A stretch of 64,000 nt of DNA from Massilia sp. IC2-278 (GCF_020708045.1 NZ_JAJFES010000001.1:930001-994000); one strand, 5' to 3'. Positions 10,875-20,002 are shown, numbered from the stretch's first letter. Notes: generated by a model from the sequence alone, not told the origin. Translations and numbers: made by a program.

Positions 10875-10891
10875 TTGTACAATTCGTACAA
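10875..10891. promoter_or_regulatory. Palindromic operator candidate upstream of the kefFC-like pair
   Basis: TTGTAC-AATTC-GTACAA is a perfect 6-bp-arm palindrome ending 18 bp before the ATG at 10910. This position overlaps where a promoter or leader should be and suggests binding of a dimeric repressor. No regulator gene is adjacent. Confidence 0.4.
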
Positions 10892-10909
10892 CATCACTAC
10901 TCAGCCACC

Positions 10910-11464
10910 ATGCCGAATCACCGCATCCTGGTGCTCTACGCCCATCCGGCGCCGCACCGCTCGCGCATCAACCGCCGCCTGGCCGACGCCGCGCGCGCCA
11001 TCGACGGCGTGCTGCTGCATGACCTCTACGAAACCTACCCCGACTTCTTCATCGACGTGGCGCACGAGCAGGCCCTGGCCGAACAGGCCGAGCTGATCGT
11101 CTTCCTGCACCCGCTGCGCTGGTACAGCATGCCTTCGCTGCTCAAGGAGTGGGTCGACGCCGTGCTCCAGCCGGGCTGGGCCTACGGCCCCGGCGCCACG
11201 GCCCTGCAAGGCAAGGGATACCTGCTGGCCCTGACCACCGGCAGCGGGCTCGACGCCTATGCGGCCGGCGAGCGCCACGGCCATCCCTTCGAGGCTTTCC
11301 TGCCGCCGTTCCGCCAGACCGCCGCCCTGTGCGGCATGCGCTGGCTGGCGCCGCACATCCTGCACGGCGCGAACAGCACGAACGAGGAAGCGGTCGATGC
11401 CCACGTGGCCGCCTTCCGGTCCCGTCTCGAAGCCTGGCTGCGGGGAGATCGTCATGGAGCATAG
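10910..11464 (+). CDS. KefF/KefG-type NAD(P)H quinone oxidoreductase, ancillary to K+ efflux
   Basis: The 184-residue flavodoxin-fold protein has the MdaB/KefF pattern VLYAHPAPHRSRINRRLADAA at the N-terminus, LHDLYETYPDFFIDV, and the FMN/active-site loop FLHPLRWYSMPSLLKEWVD. Length equals KefG (184) and is close to KefF (176). In enterobacteria such proteins bind the KefB/KefC antiporter and are needed for full activity. The next gene is that antiporter and overlaps this one by 11 bp, which supports the role. The start is ATG 10910; a longer reading frame upstream has no family match. Confidence 0.88.
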   Translation: MPNHRILVLYAHPAPHRSRINRRLADAARAIDGVLLHDLYETYPDFFIDVAHEQALAEQAELIVFLHPLRWYSMPSLLKEWVDAVLQPGWAYGPGATALQGKGYLLALTTGSGLDAYAAGERHGHPFEAFLPPFRQTAALCGMRWLAPHILHGANSTNEEAVDAHVAAFRSRLEAWLRGDRHGA

Positions 11465-13259
11465 CCTGCTGACGAACGCCCTGATCTACCTGGCCGCCGC
11501 CGTGGTCGCGGTGCCGTTGGCCAAGCGCCTCGGCCTGGGCGCTGTGCTGGGCTATCTGCTGGCCGGGATGGCGATCGGCCCCTGGGGCCTGAAGCTGATC
11601 GGCGACGTCGAGGTCATCCTGCACTTCTCGGAATTCGGCGTGGTGCTGCTGCTGTTCCTGATCGGCCTGGAGCTCGAACCGAGCCGCCTGTGGTCCTTGC
11701 GGCGCCAGATCTTCGGCTGGGGCACGGCCCAGGTGCTGCTGGTGGCCGCGGCCCTGTTCGGCGCGGCGCTGCTGGTCGGGATCGACTGGCGCGTGGCCCT
11801 GATCGCCGCGCTCGGCCTGTCGCTGTCGTCGACTGCGATCGCGCTGGCCACGCTAGGCGAACGCAACCTGATGGGCACCCCGGCCGGGCAAGCCGGCTTC
11901 GCCCTACTGCTGTTCCAGGACATCGCCGCGATCCCGATGATCGCGCTGGTGCCGGTGCTGGGCGTGGCGGTGGCAGACAGTGCCCATGCCGGCGGCTGGC
12001 AGAACGCGGCGCGCCTGGCGGCGGTAATCGCCGGCGTCGTGGTTGGCGGGCGCTACCTGGTGCGTCCCGCCCTGCGCATCATCGCCAAGGCCGGCATGCG
12101 CGAGATCTTCACCGCCTTTGCCCTGCTGCTGGTGATCGCCATTTCGCTGCTGATGCAATGGGTCGGCATGTCGATGGCCCTGGGCGCCTTCATGGCCGGC
12201 GTGCTGCTGGCCGACTCCGAATACCGGCACGCGCTGGAAACCGACCTCGAACCGTTCAAGGGCCTGCTGCTTGGGCTGTTCTTCATCGCGGTCGGCATGT
12301 CGGTCGACTTCGGCGTGTTCCTGGCGAAGCCAATGATCATCCTCGGCCTGGTGCTGGGCTTCCTGGCGATCAAGCTGGCGGTGCTGTTCCTGCTCTCGTT
12401 CCGCTTCGGTATCGCGCGCGGCCAGCGCTGGCTGTTCGCCTTCTTGCTGTCGCAGGGCGGGGAATTTGCCTTTGTCGTGTTCGGCGCGGCCGCCACGGCG
12501 CGCGTGTTCGCTCCCGAGACCGGCTCGCTGCTGGTGGCGGTGGTGGCGCTGTCGATGGTCTCCACGCCGCTGCTGCTGCTGTTCCACGACAAGGTGCTGG
12601 AACCGCGCTACCGCGGCCAGAACAAGCGCGAGCCGGATGCCATCGAGGACAACGAAGGTCACGTGATTATTGCCGGCTTCGGGCGCTTCGGCCAGATCAT
12701 CGGCCGCCTCCTGAACGCCAACCGCATCAAATTGACGATCCTCGATCACGACCCGGACCAGATCGAACTGCTGCGCCGCTTCGGCTTCAAGGTGTTCTAT
12801 GGCGACGCAACCCGCATTGACCTGCTGACCGCCGCCGGCGCCGCCAAGGCGCGCGCCCTGGTGCTGGCCATCGACGACATCGACGACAGCCTGGCCCTGG
12901 CCGACGCCGTGCGCGAGAACTTCCCCGACCTGCCCATTCTCGCCCGCGCCCGCAACGTGACCCACATGTACCAGCTGATGGACCGCGGCGTCACCATCGT
13001 CGAGCGCGAGACCTTCGAATCGGCCCTGCAGCTCGGGCGGCGCGCCCTGTCCCAGCTGGGCTTCGGCGCCTACCGCGCACGCGAAGCCATGCTCAAGTTC
13101 CGCGAGCACAACAAGAACAGCGTGGACGCCGTCTACCCCTACTACAAGGACCGCGAGCAGTATGTCTCGATGGCCAAGCGGGCGCGGGACGAACTGAACG
13201 CCATGTTCGCGCGCGACCTGAAGAACATTGACAACGAGACCGACCAGGGCTGGGATTAA
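11454..13259 (+). CDS. kefC: KefB/KefC-type monovalent cation:proton antiporter with RCK domain
   Basis: The 601-residue protein has about 12 membrane helices (residues 1-385), with the CPA2-family LLFQDIAAIP and a central helix FLIGLELEPSRLW. A cytoplasmic RCK/TrkA-N domain starts at about 402 (HVIIAGFGRFGQIIGRLL, GxGxxG), with the ligand loop FYGDATRIDLL. It would extrude K+ in exchange for protons when electrophile-glutathione adducts bind, lowering cytoplasmic pH for protection. The start is ATG 11454, inside the end of the preceding oxidoreductase gene. Whether it is KefB or KefC cannot be settled from the sequence alone. Confidence 0.9.
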   Translation: MEHSLLTNALIYLAAAVVAVPLAKRLGLGAVLGYLLAGMAIGPWGLKLIGDVEVILHFSEFGVVLLLFLIGLELEPSRLWSLRRQIFGWGTAQVLLVAAALFGAALLVGIDWRVALIAALGLSLSSTAIALATLGERNLMGTPAGQAGFALLLFQDIAAIPMIALVPVLGVAVADSAHAGGWQNAARLAAVIAGVVVGGRYLVRPALRIIAKAGMREIFTAFALLLVIAISLLMQWVGMSMALGAFMAGVLLADSEYRHALETDLEPFKGLLLGLFFIAVGMSVDFGVFLAKPMIILGLVLGFLAIKLAVLFLLSFRFGIARGQRWLFAFLLSQGGEFAFVVFGAAATARVFAPETGSLLVAVVALSMVSTPLLLLFHDKVLEPRYRGQNKREPDAIEDNEGHVIIAGFGRFGQIIGRLLNANRIKLTILDHDPDQIELLRRFGFKVFYGDATRIDLLTAAGAAKARALVLAIDDIDDSLALADAVRENFPDLPILARARNVTHMYQLMDRGVTIVERETFESALQLGRRALSQLGFGAYRAREAMLKFREHNKNSVDAVYPYYKDREQYVSMAKRARDELNAMFARDLKNIDNETDQGWD

Positions 13260-13267
13260 CGCCTGAC

Positions 13268-13416
13268 ACAGCCGGGGTCAGGTCTGACATTCGGACACGA
13301 ACCCATCTGTAGGGATAATTCCGTGCCCGGATAGCCCGCTGTTCGCAGCATCGGCGCGCCGATAATGTAACCAACAGTCGAGCTCGTGTCCGAATGTCAG
13401 ACCTGACCCCCGCTGT
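13268..13416. repeat. Inverted repeat with GGTCAGGTCTGACATTCGG arms
   Basis: Arms at 13268-13300 and 13384-13416 (33 bp, one mismatch) are separated by 83 bp. The arm core is TCAGGTCTGACATTCGGACA. The right arm abuts the stop codon of the serine hydrolase gene (13417-13419) and the left arm starts 8 bp after the kefC stop, so the element fills the whole gap between two convergent genes. Similar motifs are familiar from Oxalobacteraceae genomes (general recollection). It may act as a bidirectional hairpin. Confidence 0.85.
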
Positions 13417-14532
13417 TCATTTCGATTTGGCTGGGCTCAACTGCCCGAACAGCTTCCCGGCCAGGCCCATCAGCACTTGGTCGGCGCCCATGTCCGGACC
13501 TGCATTGGCTACCATCAGCGCCCCGGTCCCCTGCCCGGGAAACAGCACGGCAATGGCCAGCCAGTTGCCGTCCGAGCCCTGATGCACCAGGACGGGGCCC
13601 TGGCGGCCCGCGATCGATTGCTGCACGCCCCAGTCCAGGCCGGCCGGACTGCCGGGCTGCGCCGTCTGCATCAGCCGGTAGGACGCGGGCGAGAGCAGCT
13701 TGCCCTTGCCTGCCGCCCCCGCCAGCTGGTCGAGATTGAACTTCGCCCAGTCCTCCAGGCTCATATGCAGGAAGCCGGCGGGCGCGTACATCCGGGGCGC
13801 GCCGTCCTCTAACCTGGCCATGTGGCGCATCGGCTTGCCGTGTTGGTGGCCGCGGTTCTGTCCGTCGCCGGTATTGCCGAAGCCGGTGCGCGTCATGCCC
13901 AGCGGCTTGAATACCTCCGCGCCCATCAGTTCCTCGTAGCTCGCATGCGCGGCGCGCTCGGCGATGACGGCCGCGACAATGAAGCCCGCGTTGCTGTAGC
14001 TGAAGCTGCCTGCTTGCGCTTCCGGCTTGTCCTGCAGTGCGGCGGCCACATAGCTCAGGCGCTGCTCCGCGCTGGGGCGGCCGTCGCGGAAAAATGCCAC
14101 CATCGTCTTTTCGTCGCCCAGGTCGCGCGGAAAGCCGGCGCGGTGCGACAGCAGCTCGACCAGGGTCACCTTGCGGTATTCTGGCCTCATGCTTGCCGCC
14201 ATCTCCGGCAGCATGGCATCGAGCGGCGTGTCCCAGGCCAGCACGCCGCGTTCGACCAGGCGGGCAATCATGGCCACCGTCATGACCTTGCCCGTCGAAC
14301 CGATCAGCCACACATCGTCGATCGTCACCTCGGCCTTGCTACCCGCCTCGCGCACGCCTAGTACGGCCTGCGCCGAGATGGCGCCGTCGCGCAGGACGAC
14401 GGCGCCGACGGCAGGCACGTTCGAACCGGATTTCGCCGCTGCGACGGCGGCCGCCAGCTCGTCCGATGGGCTTGCTGCGGCTGCCGCAGCCAGGGTGAAG
14501 GCGGCAACGCCGCAGAAAAACCGTTTCAGCAT
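13417..14532 (-). CDS. Secreted serine hydrolase of the beta-lactamase/class C-like family
   Basis: The 371-residue protein has a signal peptide (MLKRFFCGVAAF, Ala-rich, cleavage near AAAAS). The active-site SxxK motif is STGK at about residues 79-82, the second motif is YSN (SYSNAGF), and the third is HQG in place of KTG. This pattern is typical of esterases, D-aminopeptidases and beta-lactamase-like proteins of the AmpC fold. Presence of HQG argues against a true AmpC cephalosporinase. The start is chosen at the ATG before the signal peptide, with AAGGA upstream on the minus strand. Substrate is unknown. Confidence 0.85.
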   Translation of the reverse strand: MLKRFFCGVAAFTLAAAAAASPSDELAAAVAAAKSGSNVPAVGAVVLRDGAISAQAVLGVREAGSKAEVTIDDVWLIGSTGKVMTVAMIARLVERGVLAWDTPLDAMLPEMAASMRPEYRKVTLVELLSHRAGFPRDLGDEKTMVAFFRDGRPSAEQRLSYVAAALQDKPEAQAGSFSYSNAGFIVAAVIAERAAHASYEELMGAEVFKPLGMTRTGFGNTGDGQNRGHQHGKPMRHMARLEDGAPRMYAPAGFLHMSLEDWAKFNLDQLAGAAGKGKLLSPASYRLMQTAQPGSPAGLDWGVQQSIAGRQGPVLVHQGSDGNWLAIAVLFPGQGTGALMVANAGPDMGADQVLMGLAGKLFGQLSPAKSK

Positions 14533-14791
14533 GGTGAGTCCTTGTTGACTTGTGTAGCCCAAGTGTAGCCAGCGAACTTGCAACGTGGGCAATATTGCGA
14601 TGAATGGAAGAATGCAGGGAATAAACAGGGGCAATGTGCCGCCAGGTTGCAGCGTGAGGCGACTGCGGCCGTTGACTGGCGCCGCCAGGATGCATTTCGC
14701 GCCACAGGCAAGCGTTTCGTCGCATGGGTCCTTTGCGCTCGCCGGGCTCTGGCACAGTGGCTGCAACTTAATTCACTTTGCGGAGCCTGCC

Positions 14792-15313
14792 ATGAACCAC
14801 CTGCTGACCCATACCCCCGTCTACGTCTGGATGATCCTGGCCCTGGTGGTCGCGCGCGGCCTGGTGGCCCTGCGCGAGCGCGAGACGACGCTGAAGAAGC
14901 TGTGCATTATCCCCGCCATCATGCTGCCAGTGGCCCTGCTGGATATCGCGCGCAAGTTTGGACTGGAAGGACTGGCTCTCGGCGCGTGGGTGCTGGCGGT
15001 GACGGCGTCGATGTGGGCGGTGTGGTCGCTGGGCGGGCGGCAGATCGCCGCCGGCGGCGCGCCGGGCACGGTGCGGGTTGGCGGCAGCGTCATGCCGCTG
15101 GTGCTGATGCTGCTGATCTTCATGGTCAAGTATGCGACCACGGTGATGCTGGTGACGGCGCCGACGCTGTTGCACAGCGCTGCCGTCACCTCTGCGGCGT
15201 GCGCGCTGATGGGTGGCGCGAATGGCTGGTTCTTCGGGCGCCTGCTGCGCGATGTGCTGGACGCCCGGGCAGCCGGTGGCGGGATCGCGCAAGCCGACAT
15301 CATCGCCGCGTGA
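14792..15313 (+). CDS. Small integral membrane protein of unknown function (DUF6622-like)
   Basis: The 173-residue protein has four or five predicted membrane helices, including YVWMILALVVARGLVAL, LCIIPAIMLPVALLDI, LGAWVLAVTASMWAVWSL and VMPLVLMLLIFMVKYATTVML. The N-terminus MNHLLTHTPVYVW and the following Arg-rich loop resemble a family I recall as DUF6622 in Burkholderiales; that identification is tentative. The start is ATG 14792 with CGGAG at 14781-14785. It is transcribed away from the serine hydrolase gene across a 259-bp gap and converges on the chemotaxis operon. Confidence 0.7.
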   Translation: MNHLLTHTPVYVWMILALVVARGLVALRERETTLKKLCIIPAIMLPVALLDIARKFGLEGLALGAWVLAVTASMWAVWSLGGRQIAAGGAPGTVRVGGSVMPLVLMLLIFMVKYATTVMLVTAPTLLHSAAVTSAACALMGGANGWFFGRLLRDVLDARAAGGGIAQADIIAA

Positions 15314-15342
15314 GGTAGGGTGGGTTCCCCGACAATCCATGA

Positions 15343-15370
15343 AAAACAGGCGCCGCAGCGCCTGTTTTCC
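15343..15370. terminator. Bidirectional terminator between convergent genes
   Basis: AAAACAGGCGC-CGCA-GCGCCTGTTTT is a perfect 11-bp-stem hairpin with A and T tracts on both sides. It lies between the stop of the membrane protein (15313) and the stop of the CheW-like gene (15388). Confidence 0.9.
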
Positions 15371-15387
15371 GTTGGATCACGCGATCT

Positions 15388-16986
15388 TCAACCGCCCAGC
15401 TGCTCGCGCAGCGTCGCTGCGAAGCGCTCCTTGTCGAACAGGCAGATCACGCGCTCGGCGCCATGCTCGTCCGGCACTTCAAGCACCTCGTTCAGGTCGC
15501 GCCGCATGTCGCCGGCCAGGCCTTCGTTGCGGGTCAGCTTGGGCGACGGGCGGCGCTGGCGGTCCGAGACGGTCATGATGCTGTCCACGCCATCGACCAC
15601 CAACCCAAAACTCTCACCCTCGTGCTCGAGGATCAGGATCTTGCGCTCCGACAGGTCGTCCAGGGCCGGCATGCCGTACAGGCGGCGCAGGTCGACCACG
15701 CAGACCATCTGCTGGCGCAGCTGCATCATGCCCTCCACGCAGTCGGGCATGCCCGGCGGGCGCAGGGCAATGGAACCGAAGGGCACGATCTCGCGCACCT
15801 GGCTGATGTCGGCCGCCCAGCACGAACCCAGCGAGAACGCGAGGTAGACCTGGCGCCGCGTGACGCTCGCTTCGCGGCGGGTGGCGGCGGCGGCTTCGTC
15901 GCCGTACAGGCGGCGGTGGCCGGCGCAGATCTCGGCCACTTCGCCTTGCGTGAAGATGTGCTCGGGCGCCAGGAACAGCGCGTCCTTGCCGTCCGGGTGC
16001 GGCAGGCAGCCGCGGAACATGCCGGCGCGGCGCGTGCCCAGCATCGGGATCGGCAGGATGTCGCTGTCGAAGTAGGAACGCACGTCGTCCACCGAATCGA
16101 CCAGCAGGCCGAGCAGGTCGTCGCCCAGGCGCACGATCAGGATGCGGCGTTCCTCGTCGCCGGCGGCTGGGGCGGCGCACTGCAGCAGCACGCCGAAGTC
16201 GACCACGCCGACGGCTTTCCCGCGCAAATTGATCCAGCCCTTGCACAGCGCGCTGAGCATGACCGAGGCCTTGATCTCGGGGACACGGATGATTTCCTGC
16301 ACCGCCAGCATCGGCAGCGCGAAGGTCATGGCGCCGGCACGGAAGGTGATGCCCTTGTGGCCTTCGGCCTGGCGTAGGAAGCGCGCACGCTCGGCGCTGC
16401 GGGCGGCGCCGGCCAGCGAACGCACCTGCGGCACGTTTTCCACGCGGATCAGGGCGTTGGCATCGAGCACCTGCACCAGGCGCCGGCCTTCGTCGAGCAG
16501 GATGGCGCCGTTGATCACGGCGGCGGCGCCGCCCGCTTCGGCATACTGAACGCTGCTGCGCTGCTCGGGACGCACGCGCAGCACTTCGCCGGTGGCATCG
16601 AACAAGAGGCCGACCTGCACGCCGTCGTGGTCGAGGATGGCGATGCGCTGGCCTTCGCTCACGCCGGGGGCGGCGGCGTCGAAGATGCGACCCAGGTTCA
16701 GCACGGGAATGGCCGCGCCGCGCAGGGTGAAGATGCCCTCCAGGTAGCATGGCGACAGCGGAATCGCGGTAATGCGATCCGGCAGGTTCACCACTTCGCG
16801 GATCGCCAGAGCCGGCAGCGCGAATTCCTGGCCGTTCAGGTGGAAGGTGCCGTACAGCTCCATACCGGCAGCATCAGCCAGCACGCGCGCGGCCTGGGCA
16901 CGGGCGGCGTTCATCGCGGCCAACGCCCCTTTCGGATCGAGTGCAGGTTCGAGCGCGGCGGCTTCGTGCCCCAGCGCCGGCATCAT
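15388..16986 (-). CDS. Chemotaxis scaffold protein with three CheW domains
   Basis: The 532-residue soluble protein consists of three consecutive CheW-like domains, at about 43-190, 205-350 and 375-530. Each has the CheW pattern: a first strand (GTFHLNGQEFALPALAIREV, ITFRAGAMTFALPMLAVQEI, LAFSLGSCWAADISQVREI), a middle LRG/LRQ-type turn (FTLRGAAIPVLNL, INLRGKAVGVVDF, MQLRQQMVCVVDL) and a late VDGVDSI-like strand. Single CheW domains couple receptors to CheA; triple fusions are uncommon. The start ATG overlaps the cheD stop (ATGA, 16983-16986). It is the last gene of a receptor-cheR-cheD-cheW operon with no cheA, cheB or cheY in the window. Confidence 0.88.
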   Translation of the reverse strand: MMPALGHEAAALEPALDPKGALAAMNAARAQAARVLADAAGMELYGTFHLNGQEFALPALAIREVVNLPDRITAIPLSPCYLEGIFTLRGAAIPVLNLGRIFDAAAPGVSEGQRIAILDHDGVQVGLLFDATGEVLRVRPEQRSSVQYAEAGGAAAVINGAILLDEGRRLVQVLDANALIRVENVPQVRSLAGAARSAERARFLRQAEGHKGITFRAGAMTFALPMLAVQEIIRVPEIKASVMLSALCKGWINLRGKAVGVVDFGVLLQCAAPAAGDEERRILIVRLGDDLLGLLVDSVDDVRSYFDSDILPIPMLGTRRAGMFRGCLPHPDGKDALFLAPEHIFTQGEVAEICAGHRRLYGDEAAAATRREASVTRRQVYLAFSLGSCWAADISQVREIVPFGSIALRPPGMPDCVEGMMQLRQQMVCVVDLRRLYGMPALDDLSERKILILEHEGESFGLVVDGVDSIMTVSDRQRRPSPKLTRNEGLAGDMRRDLNEVLEVPDEHGAERVICLFDKERFAATLREQLGG

Positions 16987-17474
16987 TGCAGCACTCCCGG
17001 GGTGCGGCCGATGCCCACCACCGAGTAGCTGTGGCTGTCGCAATCGATGCTGATGCGGCGGCCCTGGTGGCCACCGACGTCCTCGAAGCGCACGCGCAGG
17101 CCGCGGCGGCTCAGGTGCTCGCGCGCGGCGGCCACGTTGCGGCGGCCGATCGGCTCGGCGCCGCGCAGGGCGGCCAGCATGCTGGCGCCGCCCGCCACCA
17201 CCACTTCGACTTCGTCGTACTGCTCGCGGCGCACGCCGAGTTCGCGCAGCATGCGCGGCACGGCGTCGCTGACGTAGCGCGCATTCGCCTGCGGCGAGGC
17301 GGCGTCGGTTTCCGGCAGCAGGCAGTGGGCCAGCGCGCAGCGGCGGCCGTTACGCCAGATCATCCCGATGCCCACGCAGGAGCCCAGCAGCGCGGTCAGG
17401 ACTTGCTCGCCGGCGCCAACCTGCAGCTGGCCAGCGAAGACGTGACGGGTTTGTTCGATCGAGTGCAGGTTCAT
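16983..17474 (-). CDS. cheD: Chemoreceptor glutamine deamidase
   Basis: The 163-residue protein would deamidate Gln residues in chemoreceptors, tuning their sensitivity. The catalytic set is visible as Thr27, Cys33 in LLGSCVG and His50 in LAHCLLPE, with the same spacing as the triad of the Thermotoga enzyme. The motif VVVAGGASML follows, as in the family. It overlaps cheR by 4 bp upstream and the triple-CheW gene by 4 bp downstream. Confidence 0.93.
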   Translation of the reverse strand: MNLHSIEQTRHVFAGQLQVGAGEQVLTALLGSCVGIGMIWRNGRRCALAHCLLPETDAASPQANARYVSDAVPRMLRELGVRREQYDEVEVVVAGGASMLAALRGAEPIGRRNVAAAREHLSRRGLRVRFEDVGGHQGRRISIDCDSHSYSVVGIGRTPGVLQ

Positions 17475-18301
17475 GCTTGGCCTTGGCGAATGCGGTAGAC
17501 GTGGGTTTGTTCAAAATCGAAAGGGGTGGCGATGCGGGTAATCGACTCCTGCTCGCCCAGGATCAGGCGCGCCTGCGGCGCCATGGCGGCGCGCACGCTG
17601 TGCAGCACGCGCTCCTGGGTCGCTTCGTCGAAATAGATCAGCACATTGCGCAGCAGCACCAGGTCGAACTGGGCGCCCTGGCGCCACGGGGCCAGCAGCT
17701 GGTGTTCGCCGAAGCGCACCGTGGCCCGCAGTTCGGGGATCGCGCGGATGCCCGCCCCTTCGCTGCGAAAATACTTGCGCACCAGGTCGGGCCGGCTGGC
17801 GCCGAAGCGCTCGGCCGAGCGGCCCTCGTAGTAGCCGCCGGCGGCGGTCGCCAGCACGCCGGTGTCGATGTCGGTGGCCTGGATCGCGAACTTGAAGCCG
17901 CGGTGGCGCTCGCCGAACTCGCTGCACAGCATCGCCGTCGAGTAGGCTTCTTCGCCGCTGGCGGCGGCGGCCGACCAGATGCGCAGGGTGCAGCCCGGGT
18001 TGGCCGCCAGCCAGCCTGGGAGGAAGTCGCGCTCCAGGTAGTCCCACACGGCCGGGGTGCGGAAAAAGGCGGTGTCGTTGGTCGTCACCAGGTTGATGAA
18101 GGGCTGCAGTTCCGAGCGGTCGGCGCGCACGCGCTCGATGTAGTCGCGGTAGCGCGCCAGGCCCAGCGTGCGCATGCGCGGCAGCAGGCGGCCCTGCAGC
18201 AGCACGCGCTTGTGCTCGTGCATGGCGATGCCGGTGTGTTCGCGCACCAGTCCGGCCAGCGCGGCGAATTCCAGCGGGTTCAGTTCGGATTGGTCCGGCA
18301 T
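17471..18301 (-). CDS. cheR: Chemoreceptor methyltransferase
   Basis: The 276-residue SAM-dependent enzyme methylates receptor glutamates. The N-terminal helical domain contains MHEHKRVLLQGRLLPRM and the signature TTNDTAFFR. The SAM-binding part reads WSAAAASGEEAYS, where most homologues have WSAGCSTGEEPYS, so the Gly-Cys-Ser is replaced by Ala residues. The late motif LLRNVLIYFD is intact. It begins 3 bp after the receptor stop (18305), in the same operon. The altered SAM motif is an oddity, but the GEE core is retained. Confidence 0.93.
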   Translation of the reverse strand: MPDQSELNPLEFAALAGLVREHTGIAMHEHKRVLLQGRLLPRMRTLGLARYRDYIERVRADRSELQPFINLVTTNDTAFFRTPAVWDYLERDFLPGWLAANPGCTLRIWSAAAASGEEAYSTAMLCSEFGERHRGFKFAIQATDIDTGVLATAAGGYYEGRSAERFGASRPDLVRKYFRSEGAGIRAIPELRATVRFGEHQLLAPWRQGAQFDLVLLRNVLIYFDEATQERVLHSVRAAMAPQARLILGEQESITRIATPFDFEQTHVYRIRQGQA

Positions 18302-18304
18302 GCC

Positions 18305-20002
18305 TTACACCACGAAGCTGGAAACGATGCGGTTCAGCTGCTCGGCGTTCTCGTTCAGGCCTTCGGTCGAGCGGGCGATGCTGTCGCAGGAGCCGGCCGA
18401 ACGCTCGGTTTCCTGGGCGATGTACGAGATGGCGGCGGCCACTTCCTTGGCAGTGAGTGACTGCTCGTCGGCGCTGCGCGAGATGTCGGAAATCGCCAGC
18501 GAGGTCTTTTCCACGCCCGAGGCGATGCGATCAAAAGCGTCGCTGGCCTGGCGCGAGATGTCGCTGCCCTGTACCACGCGGCGCACCGATTCGTTGATCA
18601 GCTTCGAGATTTCCTTGGTCGCCTGCGAGGAACGCTCGGCGAGTTTACGCACTTCGTCGGCCACGACCGAGAAGCCCAGGCCGTGTTCGCCGGCGCGCGC
18701 CGCCTCGATGGCCGCGTTGAACGCCAGCATGTTGGTCTGGCTGGCGATCTCGCCGATCACCTTCACGATTTCGCCGATGTCTTCCGAAGACTGGTTGATC
18801 AGGCCCATCGCCTCGATGGTCTTGGCCACGGCCTTGGCGCCCACTTCGGCTTCGTTGCGGGTGGCTTGCGCCAGGGCGTTGGCATCGGTGGTGCTGCGGG
18901 CGATCGAGCCGATCGAGGCGGTCAGGCCGTCGACCGAGGCGTTCATTTCCTCGACGGTGGCGCCGAGCGCCTGGGCGCTGGCGGCCACCACGTTCGAGCG
19001 GTCGGCGATGGTGCGCGAGGAACCGGACAGCTTGCCGGCGGCTCCAACAACCTCGCCGATCACGCCGCGTAAATCGGCAATCATCTTCATGACGCCGCGC
19101 GAGAGCTGGTCCAGCGGCTCGTCGCCGACGACATCGGCTTCGCCGGTCAGGTCGCCATCGGAGGCGCGCGCCACCAGGTCGAGCAGCACGGCCACCTTGC
19201 GCTGTTCGGTTTCGGCACGCGCGGCGCTGCGCTGCTCCAGCAGCACCTGCTCGGTGATGTCGGTGGCGAATTTCACCACTTTGACCGGCTTGCCGTTCAG
19301 GTCGAGGATGGGATTGTAGGTGGCCTGGATCCAGACCACCTTGCCGTTGTTGCCCAGGCGGCGGTAGCGGCCGCAGTCGAACTCGCCGCGGTTGAGCTTT
19401 TGCCAGAACTTGCGGTAGGCCAGGCTGGCAGCGTAGTCGTCGTCGCAGAACACGCGGTGGTGTTCGCCGCGCACGTCGTCGATGGCGTAGCCCATCAGGC
19501 CCAAGAAGTTCTCGTTGGCATTGACCAGCAGGCCTTCCATGTCGAACTCGACCACGGCTTGCGCCTTTTGCATGGCGTCGACCAGGCCGGCCAGCTCGGC
19601 GGTGCGGGCTTTCTCGGCGGTCACGTCGGTGGCGAACTTGACGATCTTGTGCACGCGGCCCTCGATATCCAGCACCGGGTTGTAGGACGCGTTGATCCAG
19701 ACTTCACGCCCGCCCTTGCCGATGCGCTTGTACTCGGCGCGCTCGATCTTGCCCGAGGCCAGGTCGGCCCAGAAATCCACATACGCCGCCGATTGCTCGA
19801 ACGACGGTTCGCAGAACATCGAATGGTGCTGGCCGACCACTTCTTCCAGGGTGTAACCCATGACGTCGAGGAAATTCTCGTTGGCGTGGGTGATGTAACC
19901 GTCGAGGGTGAATTCGATGACGGCCTGGGCGCGGTTAAGTGCGCTATGGATGGCTTGCAGTTCGTGCACGGCGTTCTGGGATTCCTGTTGGTTGATTTGC
20001 AT
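18305..20002 (-). CDS. Soluble methyl-accepting chemoreceptor with two PAS domains (BdlA-like)
   Basis: The 565-residue protein has no signal peptide or membrane helix. Two similar PAS domains (about 15-130 and 140-255; [20 protein letters not shown] and [20 protein letters not shown]) are each followed by a PAC motif ([20 protein letters not shown]). A short HAMP-like linker leads to the receptor signalling domain, with its hairpin tip at about 425-450 ([20 protein letters not shown]). This layout matches BdlA/Aer2-type cytoplasmic receptors that sense redox or oxygen through PAS cofactors; the ligand here is unknown. It starts the operon with cheR, cheD and the triple CheW. Confidence 0.92.
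   Translation of the reverse strand: MQINQQESQNAVHELQAIHSALNRAQAVIEFTLDGYITHANENFLDVMGYTLEEVVGQHHSMFCEPSFEQSAAYVDFWADLASGKIERAEYKRIGKGGREVWINASYNPVLDIEGRVHKIVKFATDVTAEKARTAELAGLVDAMQKAQAVVEFDMEGLLVNANENFLGLMGYAIDDVRGEHHRVFCDDDYAASLAYRKFWQKLNRGEFDCGRYRRLGNNGKVVWIQATYNPILDLNGKPVKVVKFATDITEQVLLEQRSAARAETEQRKVAVLLDLVARASDGDLTGEADVVGDEPLDQLSRGVMKMIADLRGVIGEVVGAAGKLSGSSRTIADRSNVVAASAQALGATVEEMNASVDGLTASIGSIARSTTDANALAQATRNEAEVGAKAVAKTIEAMGLINQSSEDIGEIVKVIGEIASQTNMLAFNAAIEAARAGEHGLGFSVVADEVRKLAERSSQATKEISKLINESVRRVVQGSDISRQASDAFDRIASGVEKTSLAISDISRSADEQSLTAKEVAAAISYIAQETERSAGSCDSIARSTEGLNENAEQLNRIVSSFVV

Noticed and set aside
13417-14532. The secreted serine hydrolase as an AmpC-type antibiotic resistance enzyme
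   Set aside because: The SxxK and YxN motifs are shared by many esterases and peptidases. The third motif is HQG rather than KTG, so resistance should not be claimed.
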